64,000 bases of DNA from Paenibacillus cymbidii. Lineage in GTDB: Bacteria; Bacillota; Bacilli; Paenibacillales; NBRC-103111. Shown in pieces: positions 1-8,819 of this stretch; the first letter of the stretch is position 1, and every line of letters begins with the position of its first letter. The stretch spans positions 1-64,000 of the forward strand of contig NZ_SHLX01000014.1 in NCBI RefSeq assembly GCF_004764705.1. Direction: 5' to 3'. The notes under the pieces were generated by a model, which saw only the letters and a program-made list of their open reading frames with translations, was not told the DNA's origin and searched no databases. Made by a program: the position numbers and the translations under genes.

Positions 1-353
1 AACGAACCAACAAACGAACCAACACACGAACCAACAAACGAACCAACAAACGAACCAACACACGAACCAAACACGAACCAACACACGAACCAACACACGA
101 ACCAACAAACGAACCAACAAACGAACCAACAAACGAACCAACACACGAACCAACACACGAACCAAACACGAACCAACACACGAACCAACACACGAACCAA
201 CAAACGAACCAACAAACGAACCAACAAACGAACCAACAAACGAACCAACAAACGAACCAACACACGAACCAAACACGAACCAACACACGAACTAACAACG
301 AACCAACATGCGAACCAACACACGAACGAAATACACGAATCAACACACGAACC
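1..353. repeat. 12-bp tandem array (ACGAACCAACAM)
   Basis: About 29 head-to-tail copies of ACGAACCAACAA or ACGAACCAACAC, with a few 11-base units (ACGAACCAAAC). The copies become degenerate after about 290 and end near 353. The array runs off the left edge of the window, so its true length is unknown. No gene is supported in it. Bases 354-477 hold nothing recognisable. Its GAACCA core recurs in the 12-bp array at 36217-36627. Confidence 0.95.
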
Positions 354-477
354 ACTGCCCAAAATAAGTTCCGAACAAATCGAACAAGTACATGTATAAA
401 TACACGCTCTAGTCGCGCGTAAACGTCTAACTAGTCCGTGTGGAATGAACTTGAACAATATCTGCTCTGTGACTAAG

Positions 478-1374
478 TCAAGCGACTATAGATGCATATG
501 GTGTCGGTTTGGATTTGCTGCATAGTCGAACAAAGGGAGCAAAACATGACTCGCCGCGGTATGTGTTGCACAATCGATAACAGACTTCGTCAAGGTACAA
601 CTGCAAATGACGTTTGCCGATGCTGCCATAGGTGAAGTGAAGCCATTGAATAGCTTGCTCAAAATAAGGAAGGAGTCGCTTGATCCACCGCGCTGTAAAG
701 CGAGCGTTCACGCTGCTGACAATAGCTTCTGGAGCCGCATGTCGTTGGGTGAAGTCGGCGACTCCTTCGGAGAGCACTCGTTTCTCCAACATATGCTCTT
801 TCGAAACAAGTTTGATTTTCAAATGGTTGAGCGAACCCGATGCATCCCATGAACCCCCCATTAATACGGGGGCGTCTTGCCTATCAGTTTGATTCGAATA
901 ATGGTCGCGTTCCGATGCAAAGCCGTTATTTACTGTCACCGAACCGGAAAGTGGAGTCTGAGCATCACACCCGGCGATGGCTTGACGGAGCTTCATCAGG
1001 ATGAGCCAAGCAGTTTTATAGGTTACACGAGCTTGACGACTGATTGCCAGGGCATTCATCCGGAATGCAGATTGCGAGGAGAGGAAATAGATTAAAAACC
1101 AAATGCGCAGCTGAGTCCGGCTCCCCTCCATCACGCTTCCGACGATCGGTGAAGCTTGATAGCGGCAGTCCCTGCACACAAATAAAGGCAACCGCCGTGT
1201 TTCGAGGCGGGTATAGTGCTTCGATTCGCAGCGCAAGCATGCATACCCGTCCGGCCAACGAAGTTGGACAAGATAGTCGATGCAAGCGGTTTCTGTCGGA
1301 AACTGTTGATCGAACTGTTCGCGAGACAAGGCGGCATCCAATTGTAGCGATACAGGTACTGTTATGTGCTGCAT
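478..1374 (-). CDS. IS1595-family transposase-like protein, probably inactive
   Basis: The 298-residue protein has the N-terminal zinc ribbon typical of IS1595 transposases (CLRC near residue 45, CRDC near 67), followed by the characteristic RIWFLIYFLSSQ helix region. The C-terminal half aligns by eye with the ISXO2-like DDE domain and keeps HLQLYLDEVCYRL. However, the first acidic motif, usually VEVDE, reads VTVNN, and the second Asp region reads VSSVN. That suggests loss of the DDNE catalytic residues. The ATG at 1374 is chosen because GAGGAG lies just upstream; an upstream in-frame start at 1443 lacks such a site. No terminal inverted repeats or target duplications are evident. It is either a decayed IS or a domesticated DNA-binding protein. 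Confidence 0.75.
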   Translation of the reverse strand: MQHITVPVSLQLDAALSREQFDQQFPTETACIDYLVQLRWPDGYACLRCESKHYTRLETRRLPLFVCRDCRYQASPIVGSVMEGSRTQLRIWFLIYFLSSQSAFRMNALAISRQARVTYKTAWLILMKLRQAIAGCDAQTPLSGSVTVNNGFASERDHYSNQTDRQDAPVLMGGSWDASGSLNHLKIKLVSKEHMLEKRVLSEGVADFTQRHAAPEAIVSSVNARFTARWIKRLLPYFEQAIQWLHFTYGSIGKRHLQLYLDEVCYRLCNTYRGESCFAPFVRLCSKSKPTPYASIVA

Positions 1375-1650
1375 AAATGCTCCTCCTCGGTGACGAGTTG
1401 CGCTACCACTCACAGTAAAACATCTATATTTGTAATATTTCACTTGATCGGTATTCCAATATTTTCATTCTACCAAACATGTGTTCTTATTTCAAGTTGA
1501 GCCAGGCCAAATAAATGATGTTCAATTTGTTGAGTCAATGGGATAACGGACAGAAGGAGTTGGTGGGAGATGTACAGGGCACTTCAGGCCCGCTGTAGGA
1601 TAAGAGTTAGGGGAATGAGAGAAGCCAACGGACATACAATGGACAGCAGA
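1375..1650. other. Intergenic stretch, nothing recognisable
   Basis: This is the start region of the transposase-like gene followed by AT-rich sequence. I see no convincing gene, RNA or terminator here. Confidence 0.5.
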
Positions 1651-1792
1651 CAGTCGGTACCCAGGCGGCCAGGCGACGGTAGCCAGGAAGGTGGAACACT
1701 GGCAGTCGGGTACTCAGGCGACGGCAGGCATGAAGGTGGTCCGGGGGCAGGTGGTATTCAAGCGACGGCAGGCAGGAGGGGACCGCAGGCAT
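1651..1792. repeat. Degenerate tandem repeat, about 45-52 bp, 3 copies
   Basis: Three imperfect copies begin at about 1651, 1703 and 1748. They share CAGTCGGTAC-like heads and a CAGGCGACGGCAGGCA core followed by GAAGGTGG. A short reading frame crosses it (1570-1803) with a fair ribosome site, but its residues only reflect the repeat, so I do not call a gene. Confidence 0.6.
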
Positions 1793-1880
1793 GCGGTACG
1801 TAGGAGACAGTGGCCGGGCAGAGGTCAGGCAGGGTTCCGGAAGTATTGCTAATCAGGTCTGCGAGCGACAGATTTATAAC

Positions 1881-1926
1881 AAAAACGATTGCCGTCATCC
1901 ATCTGTCGGATAACAGGCAATCGTTT
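1881..1926 (-). terminator. Intrinsic terminator of the ABC exporter operon
   Basis: AAACGATTGCC and GGCAATCGTTT form an 11-bp inverted repeat downstream of the exporter stop at 1948. On the minus strand the stem is followed by TTTTTGTT. Confidence 0.8.
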
Positions 1927-1947
1927 CTGAGGGTTAACGCAGGCACC

Positions 1948-3747
1948 CTAGGCACCTACGGTTTCACCGGTTTGCATCTGGTACATTCGATTGTAGCGTC
2001 CGCCGAGCTGCATCAGTTCTTCGTGCGTGCCGCGCTCGACGATTTCGCCGCGGTGCAGCACCAGGATACGGTCGGCATCCTTGATCGTCGATAACCGATG
2101 GGCAATGATGAATGTCGTGCGCCCACGACTGAGCACTTGGAGCGCCTGCTGGATCAACCCTTCGGTTTCGCTGTCGATGCTGGAAGTCGCCTCGTCGAGG
2201 ATCAGAATTGCCGGATCGTAGACGAGCGCCCGCGCGAACGAAATAAGCTGTCGCTGGCCGGCGGACAGTGTACTGCCGCGCTCTACCACCGGTTCATCGT
2301 AGCCATGCGGCAACCGCTCGACAAACGTCGAGGCGCCGACTTCGCGAAGCGCATCCTTGACACGCTCCGGCGTGATCGATTTGTCATACAGGCTGACGTT
2401 GAATTTGATATCGCCCGCAAACAGGAAAGGATCTTGCAGCACAATGCCCATATGCTTGCGCAGCGCCTGCTTTGACATCGTGCGAATGTCCGTTCCGTCG
2501 ATGGTGATCGAACCGCCGTTCGGTTCGTAGAAGCCGAGCAGCAGGTTCATGATCGAGCTTTTGCCGGAGCCAGTATGGCCAACGAGCGCGATGGTTTCGC
2601 CCGTCTTCGCTTCGAAGGATATTTGTTTTAGCACATCCTGGCCTTCCTTGTAACCGAAGGTGATATCGCGAAAAACGACGTTGCCCCTTGGACGCGGCAC
2701 GGTGACCGTTTCGGCGATTTCCGGCTCGGCCTGCTCATCCATCAGATGAAAGATGCGCTCCGCCGACACGATCGCCCGCTGCGCGTTCGTCAACTGCTCG
2801 AAGATCCCGATGATTGGCTGGTAGAACCGGCCCAAATAATCGATAAAGGCGTAAAACACGCCGAACGAAATGGCCCCGTGGAGCGACATGCCGCCAAAAT
2901 GCCAAATGACGGCAGCGATCATCAGTCCGCTGACAAGGCTGGTGATGTTGCGCGTCGACAAGCCGTAAATGCGCATCTGCTTGCGCTGATTGGCATAACG
3001 GTCCTCGTTCAGCGCTTCGAATTCGTCGATGGTCGCCTTCTCCTTGCGGAACGCCTGAATGATCGGCATGACGATAATCGATTCGTTCAGCTTCGCGTTC
3101 ATGTCGCTGAGCCGGGCCCGCATGATGGCGATGAACCCTTTGGAATATTTGAGATGGAAGTACATGAACACGGCGAACAGCGGGAACATCACCAGAGTGA
3201 GCAAGGCGAGCCGAACGTCGAGAATGAACATGGCGACCACGATGCCGAGCATCGTCACGCCGCTGACGACGAAGGTGGCCATGAAGCTCATGAACAGTTC
3301 TTTCACCGCTTCGGTATCGTTAGCGATGCGGGAAACGACCTGGCCGACCGGCGTGTTGTCAAAATAGCGCAGCGGAATCCGCTGCACATGCCGCATTACG
3401 TCCATCCGCAGCTTGCGGATGATGCGCAGTGCAGTCGTCTGCAGCAAATACGACTGGGCGAACGTCAACGCGCTCGACAACACCAGGATGCCGACATAAA
3501 GCGCGATCAGCCAAAGCACGGCGCCCATGTCGCGCTCGCTGCTGTCCGCCACGGCGATATGGCGGTCGATGACGATTTTGGCGATGTACGGTCCGAGCAG
3601 CTGCGCGGCGGTTGCGGCCAGAAGGATCAGCATGGCTGACGCCATGCGCAGCTTGTAGGCGAGCACGTAGCGCATCAGCCGCTTGAGTACGACCGACCCT
3701 TTGGATTCCAGCGTTGGAGGAGCGACGGGTCTCGGTTTGGCGGTCAT
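1948..3747 (-). CDS. Heterodimeric ABC exporter, canonical subunit (YheH-like)
   Basis: A 599-residue half-transporter. Residues about 25-320 are a six-helix type I exporter membrane domain and about 355-590 the nucleotide-binding domain. It has Walker A GHTGSGKSS, signature LSAGQRQL, Walker B ILILDEATSSID with the catalytic Glu, and the switch His in IIAHRLST. The ATG at 3747 follows GGAGGG; an in-frame extension to 3879 lies inside the partner gene and is rejected. The partner gene ends 1 base upstream, so the two are translationally coupled. The pair resembles Bacillus YheI/YheH (BmrC/BmrD), a drug-type efflux pump. The substrate cannot be read from sequence. Confidence 0.9.
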   Translation of the reverse strand: MTAKPRPVAPPTLESKGSVVLKRLMRYVLAYKLRMASAMLILLAATAAQLLGPYIAKIVIDRHIAVADSSERDMGAVLWLIALYVGILVLSSALTFAQSYLLQTTALRIIRKLRMDVMRHVQRIPLRYFDNTPVGQVVSRIANDTEAVKELFMSFMATFVVSGVTMLGIVVAMFILDVRLALLTLVMFPLFAVFMYFHLKYSKGFIAIMRARLSDMNAKLNESIIVMPIIQAFRKEKATIDEFEALNEDRYANQRKQMRIYGLSTRNITSLVSGLMIAAVIWHFGGMSLHGAISFGVFYAFIDYLGRFYQPIIGIFEQLTNAQRAIVSAERIFHLMDEQAEPEIAETVTVPRPRGNVVFRDITFGYKEGQDVLKQISFEAKTGETIALVGHTGSGKSSIMNLLLGFYEPNGGSITIDGTDIRTMSKQALRKHMGIVLQDPFLFAGDIKFNVSLYDKSITPERVKDALREVGASTFVERLPHGYDEPVVERGSTLSAGQRQLISFARALVYDPAILILDEATSSIDSETEGLIQQALQVLSRGRTTFIIAHRLSTIKDADRILVLHRGEIVERGTHEELMQLGGRYNRMYQMQTGETVGA

Positions 3748-3748
3748 G

Positions 3749-5503
3749 TCAGCCCTCCTTTTCTTCCAGCAGCTTCGCTTCGGCTTGCTGGCGCTCATAT
3801 TGCGTTTTGTACCAGCCGCCGAACAGCATAAGCTGGTCATGCGTGCCTTCTTCGACGATGCGCCCGTCGTCCAGCACAACGATCCAGCCGGCGTGGCTTA
3901 CTGCGGACAGCCGGTGGGTGGCAATCCAGGTTGTTTTGCCGCTGCGCGTCTCGCGGATATGATGAAGAATCGCGTGCTCCGTGCGGGCGTCGACGGCGGA
4001 CAGCGCGTCGTCGAGCACCAGAATGTCCGGCTCCGCCAGCAGCGCCCGCGCGATGGCGACGCGCTGCTTCTGGCCGCCCGACAGCATGACGCCGTTCTCG
4101 CCGATAATCGTGTCGAGGCCGTCTTTCATCTGCGCGATGTCGCGGGTGAAAGAAGCAAGCTCGACGGCACGGACGATGTCCGCCTCGCTGGCGTCCTGGC
4201 GTCCGAGCGCGATGTTGTCGCGAATCGACTTCGACAGCAGCATGTGCTCCTGCGGCACGTAACCGATCCAGCTGCGCACGCGCGTCAGCGGGATGCGTTC
4301 GATCGGAACGCCCGAGACAAGCAGCCGCTCCTCCGCGATCGGATATTGCCGCAGCAGCTGCTTCAGCAGCGTCGACTTGCCGCTGCCGGTGCGGCCGACA
4401 ATGCCGATCGTCTGCCCCGGCTCGACGGAGAGCCGGATCTGGCTCAGCGTGTCCGCCGCCGCTCCCGGGTAGCGGAAGTTTAGCTCGCGCAGTTCGATCG
4501 TACCGGGTTCGGCCAAGTCGATCGGATCGGCGGCGTCGGCGACGTCCGTCTTCTGCGCGTACACATTGTCCAGCCGTTCGACGGAAGCGGTGCCCCGCTG
4601 CAGCACGTTGATGAACTCGCCGAACGATATCATCGGCCAGATGAGCTGGCCCAAATAAATATTGAACGCAACCAGCTGTCCGAGCGACAGCTCGTCGTGA
4701 AAGACGAGATAGGCGCCGTAGCCGAGGCTGATGGAAAAGCTGAGTCCCACGATCGACGCAATGACAGGCTGGAACAACGAGCCGATGAAAGCGACCTTGC
4801 TGTTCTTCTCCATCACGTCCGTCGTGACGCGTTCGAAGGCATCGGTGTCGGCTCTCTCCTGCACATAAGAACGAATGACGCGCATGCCGGAGATCGATTC
4901 CAGCGCATGATCGTTCATCGTGCCGAACGCCGCCTGCGACGCGATGAACCGCTTGCGCATCATTTTGCCGAGACGGCCCATGGCGTAAGCGACGAGCGGC
5001 AGAGGAAGCAGCGAAGCGAGCATCAGCTTGTAGCTGGTGAACAGAACCATCGTCACGATGACGACTGTCGTGCCGACAACCGTGCTGACGAGCGTCAGCA
5101 CGCCGTAGCCGGCCGTTTGGCCAACGGCAAGCACGTCGTTGGTGGCGAGCGCCATCAGGTCGCCGGTCCGGTTGCGATGGAAGAAGGAGGGAGTCATCTT
5201 CGTCCATTGCGCCAGCAGCCTGCCGCGCAGCACCTTCTCCAGCAGGAACGAGCTGCTGAACAGGCGCGTGACCCACACATAGCTGATGCCGTACAGGAAG
5301 AAGGCAAGCGCCACGAGCAGCACCACCGTTCCGGTAAGGCCGGCTCGCGTCAAATCGCCCGTCTTGATGCTGTCGATCGTGTCGCCGACAATTTTCGGCG
5401 GGATCATGTTCAGCAGATTGACGAGCGTCAACAGGCCGACGGCAAGGATGTAAGCGCCCGCCTTCTCGCGGAAAAACCAATTGAGTTTGGCCAGAAAGGT
5501 CAT
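3749..5503 (-). CDS. Heterodimeric ABC exporter, degenerate-site subunit (YheI-like)
   Basis: A 584-residue half-transporter: membrane domain about 20-310 and nucleotide-binding domain about 340-575. It has Walker A GRTGSGKST and signature LSGGQKQR. Walker B reads ILVLDDALSAVD, so Asp stands where the catalytic Glu is expected. This is the hallmark of the degenerate site in heterodimeric exporters such as BmrC/YheI. The ATG at 5503 is preferred over the one at 5515 because GGAGG lies 5 bases before it. It is the first gene of a two-gene operon with the canonical subunit. An ATTATAAT box at about 5536-5543 could be the -10 on the minus strand. Confidence 0.9.
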   Translation of the reverse strand: MTFLAKLNWFFREKAGAYILAVGLLTLVNLLNMIPPKIVGDTIDSIKTGDLTRAGLTGTVVLLVALAFFLYGISYVWVTRLFSSSFLLEKVLRGRLLAQWTKMTPSFFHRNRTGDLMALATNDVLAVGQTAGYGVLTLVSTVVGTTVVIVTMVLFTSYKLMLASLLPLPLVAYAMGRLGKMMRKRFIASQAAFGTMNDHALESISGMRVIRSYVQERADTDAFERVTTDVMEKNSKVAFIGSLFQPVIASIVGLSFSISLGYGAYLVFHDELSLGQLVAFNIYLGQLIWPMISFGEFINVLQRGTASVERLDNVYAQKTDVADAADPIDLAEPGTIELRELNFRYPGAAADTLSQIRLSVEPGQTIGIVGRTGSGKSTLLKQLLRQYPIAEERLLVSGVPIERIPLTRVRSWIGYVPQEHMLLSKSIRDNIALGRQDASEADIVRAVELASFTRDIAQMKDGLDTIIGENGVMLSGGQKQRVAIARALLAEPDILVLDDALSAVDARTEHAILHHIRETRSGKTTWIATHRLSAVSHAGWIVVLDDGRIVEEGTHDQLMLFGGWYKTQYERQQAEAKLLEEKEG

Positions 5504-5601
5504 GAATACCTCCATCTAATCGAACGCATGTTTCTATATTATAATGATCGCTGCCTCGAAATGGAAGCGATATTTTCGATAAAACGAATTTTTCTGCAAC
5601 G

Positions 5602-5640
5602 CAAAAAGCCATCCCTTCGGCCAGGGCCGATAAGGATGAC
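5602..5640 (-). terminator. Intrinsic terminator of the isomerase/epimerase gene
   Basis: A hairpin built from CATCCCTTCGGCC and GGCCGATAAGGATG lies 20 bases past the stop of the gene at 5660. On the minus strand it is followed by a CTTTTTG tract. Confidence 0.75.
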
Positions 5641-5659
5641 TCGCCGTCGCTCGAGAGCG

Positions 5660-6523
5660 CTAGTGCGCCAGCAGCTTGCGCAAGTTCGCCAGCGCCGAGA
5701 TCACGGCGCCTCTGCACGCTTCGACGCCTTCGAATTCGATCGAGAGATAACCGTCGTAGCCGGACTCCTTGATGGCGCGGATCACTTCCGGCATGTCGAT
5801 GTCGCCTTCGCCGACGATCGCGCCGCGCAGGAAGTTGCCGCCGCCGGAGCGGAACCAGCCGGCTCCAAGGTAATCGCGCTGCGCCGGACGCACGTAAAAA
5901 TCTTTGACATGCACCATCGAAGCGTACGGCAAATTGCCGCGCACCGCTTCAACCGGCGAATCGTCCGCGCACAGGAAATTGCCGACGTCGATCGTCGTGC
6001 GGAAATTGGTCCGGTCGACCGCTTTCACCAGCTCGCGAACGCGGTCGCTGCGCTGGATGTAGTAGCCGTGGTTTTCGACGCTGGTTGTGATGCCGAGCGG
6101 TGCGGCATAGTCGGCGATGCGGCGGCACGCTTCCGCAAGGCGCGGCAGGTCGGAGGCGAACTGCTCGTCCGTGCCCTCCGCAAACGGCCGCGACGCAACG
6201 TCATGGCGCATTCGGGTCACGCCGAGCTTGTGCGCGACGTCGACGTGGCGCATGACGCGGGCGATTTCGTTCTCGTATGCTTCGTCCGAAGGCTGCAGAA
6301 ACTGCGCGCCGATCGCATAGTTGGACACGTCGATGGCGCGTTCGGCCGCTTTGGCCGCGATTTTGCCGGCCAGCGACGCGTCTTCGATCAGGTCAAAGCC
6401 GATCGGCACGATTTCCACGTGCTCGCCGCCGTTGTCCGCAATCCAGTCGATGACGCCGAAAATATCCATTTCACCCGAGCGAATCGCCTGTTGCAAACTG
6501 TATGAGCTGATGCCGATTTTCAT
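5660..6523 (-). CDS. Sugar phosphate isomerase/epimerase family TIM-barrel protein
   Basis: This 287-residue protein belongs to the xylose-isomerase-like TIM-barrel (AP endonuclease 2) superfamily. Visible marks are the KIGISSYS first strand, VENHGYY near the middle (metal-binding Glu and His expected), DVGNFLC, MVHVKDFY and the C-terminal SIEFEG. Such proteins isomerise or epimerise keto sugars or inositol derivatives in the cytoplasm. The ATG at 6523 follows AAGGGGG. It is divergent from two Gfo/Idh/MocA dehydrogenases, a common arrangement in sugar or inositol catabolism. The substrate is unknown. Confidence 0.85.
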   Translation of the reverse strand: MKIGISSYSLQQAIRSGEMDIFGVIDWIADNGGEHVEIVPIGFDLIEDASLAGKIAAKAAERAIDVSNYAIGAQFLQPSDEAYENEIARVMRHVDVAHKLGVTRMRHDVASRPFAEGTDEQFASDLPRLAEACRRIADYAAPLGITTSVENHGYYIQRSDRVRELVKAVDRTNFRTTIDVGNFLCADDSPVEAVRGNLPYASMVHVKDFYVRPAQRDYLGAGWFRSGGGNFLRGAIVGEGDIDMPEVIRAIKESGYDGYLSIEFEGVEACRGAVISALANLRKLLAH

Positions 6524-6739
6524 GGGTAAGCCCCCTTGTCCGAATTTTGGCCATTCCACTCCAGCTTACGTTATTTTGCGCCGAATCATGAGTCATTTCA
6601 ACTGTTGCGTTGGTCAAAATTTGTCCGTTTCCCGCATGAAAATGACCTTAGGGCATCGCTTGGGAAAGCTAAAATTGTAGCATGGTCGATTGAGCAATGA
6701 GCCAGAACGAGCATGGGCAAATTCAGCTTCACGGGAGGA

Positions 6740-7756
6740 ATGAAAGTGAAAGTGGCGGTCATTGGCTGCGGCGCGATGGGAATGACGCATGCCGCAAGCA
6801 TTGTCAATATTCGCGGCGCCGATCTGGCGGGCGTGTATGATTTGCAGGAAGACCGGGCGAAGCGCGTCGCCGACCTGCACAAGGTAAAGCAGTACGGCAC
6901 GTTCGAGGAGCTGCTTGCCGACGAGGAAGTGGAAGCGGTTTGCGTGACGCTGCCTACTTTTCTGCACCGCGAATTTACGGTGCGGGCGCTTCAAGGCGGG
7001 AAACACGTCATCTGCGAAAAGCCGATCGCGCTTAACCCGGCGGATGCGCGCGAAATGATCGAAACGAGCCGGCAAACCGGCAAACGGCTGTTTATCGGCC
7101 AAGTGCTGCGGTTTTTCCAGGACTATGCGAACATGCGCGGTCATGTGCAGTCCGGCCGTCTCGGCAGAATCGGCGTCGCGCATACGAAACGCGCGGGCGC
7201 AGGTCCGGCCGCCGGCAGCTGGTTCTGGGAGGATGAGCGCAGCGGCGGGGTTGTGCTCGATTTGATGATTCACGACATCGATTTCCTGCGGTGGACGCTT
7301 GGCGAAGCGACGCGTGTATATGCAACCATCGCCAAGGCGCCCGGCATTCAGCATGCGAATGTAACGATTCGCTATGAAAGCGGCGCGATCGCCAACTTGT
7401 CGGCGCATTGGGGGAACACGCCAGGCTTCGCCTACTCGGCGGAACTGGCCGGCTCGGAAGGCGTCGTGCGCGGCGGCAGCCGCGAGTCCGCGACGCTCGA
7501 AATCGTCCGCGCGCCGCGGCAAGGGGATGCGGCGGATATCGCCGCGAAACCGGCCGGCAGCGAGCGGTTGTCGCCGCTGCTGCTCGGGCCGTACGAGCGG
7601 CAGCTGGCGCATTTTCTTCGGTGCATCGAAACCGGCGACACGCCGATCGTGACGGCCGAAGACGCGCTAGCCGCCGTCGAAGTTGCTCTCGCCGCAGTGC
7701 AGTCGGCGCAAACGGGTGCGCCCGTAACGCTGAAAGGAGGCGCGAGCCGTGCCTAA
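6740..7756 (+). CDS. Gfo/Idh/MocA family NAD(P)-dependent oxidoreductase
   Basis: A 338-residue two-domain dehydrogenase. It has an N-terminal Rossmann fold with VIGCGAMG, then CEKPIALN, the conserved Lys motif of the family, and a C-terminal alpha/beta domain with GGVVLDLMIHDIDFL. It probably oxidises or reduces a sugar or inositol. The start is uncertain: the ATG at 6740 lies only 1 base after GGGAGGA, and the in-frame GTG at 6746 has better spacing. It overlaps the next dehydrogenase gene by 8 bases, so the two are co-translated. Confidence 0.9.
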   Translation: MKVKVAVIGCGAMGMTHAASIVNIRGADLAGVYDLQEDRAKRVADLHKVKQYGTFEELLADEEVEAVCVTLPTFLHREFTVRALQGGKHVICEKPIALNPADAREMIETSRQTGKRLFIGQVLRFFQDYANMRGHVQSGRLGRIGVAHTKRAGAGPAAGSWFWEDERSGGVVLDLMIHDIDFLRWTLGEATRVYATIAKAPGIQHANVTIRYESGAIANLSAHWGNTPGFAYSAELAGSEGVVRGGSRESATLEIVRAPRQGDAADIAAKPAGSERLSPLLLGPYERQLAHFLRCIETGDTPIVTAEDALAAVEVALAAVQSAQTGAPVTLKGGASRA

Positions 7757-8741
7757 ATTAAACGTCGGAATCGCAAGCTTCGCCCATGGGCATGTCAATA
7801 GTTATTTGTCTGCGCTCATGAACAACGAGGACGTACATGTGGTCGGCGGCTGGGACAACAACCGCGAACGCGCCGAAGCCGGCCTCAAGCCGTATGGCTT
7901 GCCTTTTTACGCCGATTACCGCGAGCTGCTGGCCAAAGGCATCGACGCCGTCGTCATCTGCTCGGAGAACGCGAGCCATGCCGAGCTGACCATTCTGGCC
8001 GCCGAAGCCGGCAAGCACGTATTGTGCGAGAAGCCGCTCGGCGTTACGCTGGAGAGCATGCATGAGATGATCCGCGTCTGCAAGGAGCGCGGCGTGCAGC
8101 TGATGACCGCGTTCCCGTGCCGCTACTTGCCGGCGGTCATAGAAGCCAAAGCTTCGATCGACCGCGGCGATATCGGCCAGGTGATTGCGGTCAAAGGCAC
8201 GAACCGCGGCTCGATGCCGGGCAACTGGTTCGTCGATCCGGCATTGTCCGGCGGCGGTGCCGTGCTGGACCATACGGTCCATGTCATGGACTTGTTGCGC
8301 TGGATCCTGCGCGCGGAGCCGGAAGAAGTGTATGCCGAGTCGGGCACGCTGTTTCATCCGGAGCTGCAAGTGGAAGACGCCGGCATGGTGCACGCCACGT
8401 TCAGCGGCGGCATTCCGGTCGTGCTCGACACCAGTTGGTCGCGCCTGCCTTCGTTCCCGACATGGGGCGATGTGACGCTGGAGTTCGTCGGGACGAACGG
8501 GACGATCAGCGTCGATTCGTTCGCGCAGGCGAACCAGGTGTACCGCAATGGCGCGAACAAAGCCGAATGGAGCGGATGGGGCGACAGCATGGACCAATAT
8601 TTGGTCGCCGACTTCGTGGATGCGGTGTTGAACGGAACGCCGGTGCCGATCAGCGGAGAAGACGGTTTGGCTTCGGCCGCCGTCGCGCTGGCCGCGTTCG
8701 AATCGATTGCCAGCGGGGCTAAAGCAGCGGTAGCCCGCTAA
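7749..8741 (+). CDS. Gfo/Idh/MocA family oxidoreductase with atypical nucleotide loop
   Basis: A 330-residue protein starting at GTG (7749), with AAAGGAGG upstream inside the previous gene. It has the family Lys motif CEKPLGVT and the GGGAVLDHTVHVMDLLRW segment of the C-terminal domain. The dinucleotide loop reads VGIASFAHGHV instead of GxGxxG, a variant seen in part of this superfamily. It probably acts with the upstream dehydrogenase and the divergent isomerase in one carbohydrate pathway. The substrate is not predictable. Confidence 0.88.
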   Translation: MPKLNVGIASFAHGHVNSYLSALMNNEDVHVVGGWDNNRERAEAGLKPYGLPFYADYRELLAKGIDAVVICSENASHAELTILAAEAGKHVLCEKPLGVTLESMHEMIRVCKERGVQLMTAFPCRYLPAVIEAKASIDRGDIGQVIAVKGTNRGSMPGNWFVDPALSGGGAVLDHTVHVMDLLRWILRAEPEEVYAESGTLFHPELQVEDAGMVHATFSGGIPVVLDTSWSRLPSFPTWGDVTLEFVGTNGTISVDSFAQANQVYRNGANKAEWSGWGDSMDQYLVADFVDAVLNGTPVPISGEDGLASAAVALAAFESIASGAKAAVAR

Positions 8742-8759
8742 CCATATTTTTATTTCTCC

Positions 8760-8815
8760 GCACCTCGCCCGGTATGGTAAAATAACAGGTGATTTTACCG
8801 TACTGGGCGAGGTGC
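8760..8815 (+). promoter_or_regulatory. Near-perfect 24-bp inverted repeat overlapping promoter and ribosome site
   Basis: The arms 8760-8783 and 8792-8815 match at 22 of 24 positions around an 8-base loop. The left arm ends in an extended -10 (TGGTAAAAT, 8775-8783). The right arm ends in GAGGTGC, which is the ribosome site of the AraC gene at 8820. It may be a DNA operator for autoregulation or an RNA hairpin hiding the ribosome site in read-through transcripts. Confidence 0.7.
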
Positions 8816-8819
8816 CGTC

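Noticed and set aside
1570..1803. 77-residue plus-strand gene with a fair ribosome site
   Set aside because: Its residues follow the degenerate 45-52 bp repeat, and it has no recognisable domain or partner.
3837..5717. 626-residue minus-strand frame across the exporter genes
   Set aside because: It is an Arg/Ala-rich shadow frame of the ABC subunit gene in GC-rich DNA and carries no family motif.
4697..6505. 602-residue plus-strand frame
   Set aside because: It lies opposite the exporter and isomerase genes and crosses their boundary, including the terminator, with no domain of its own.
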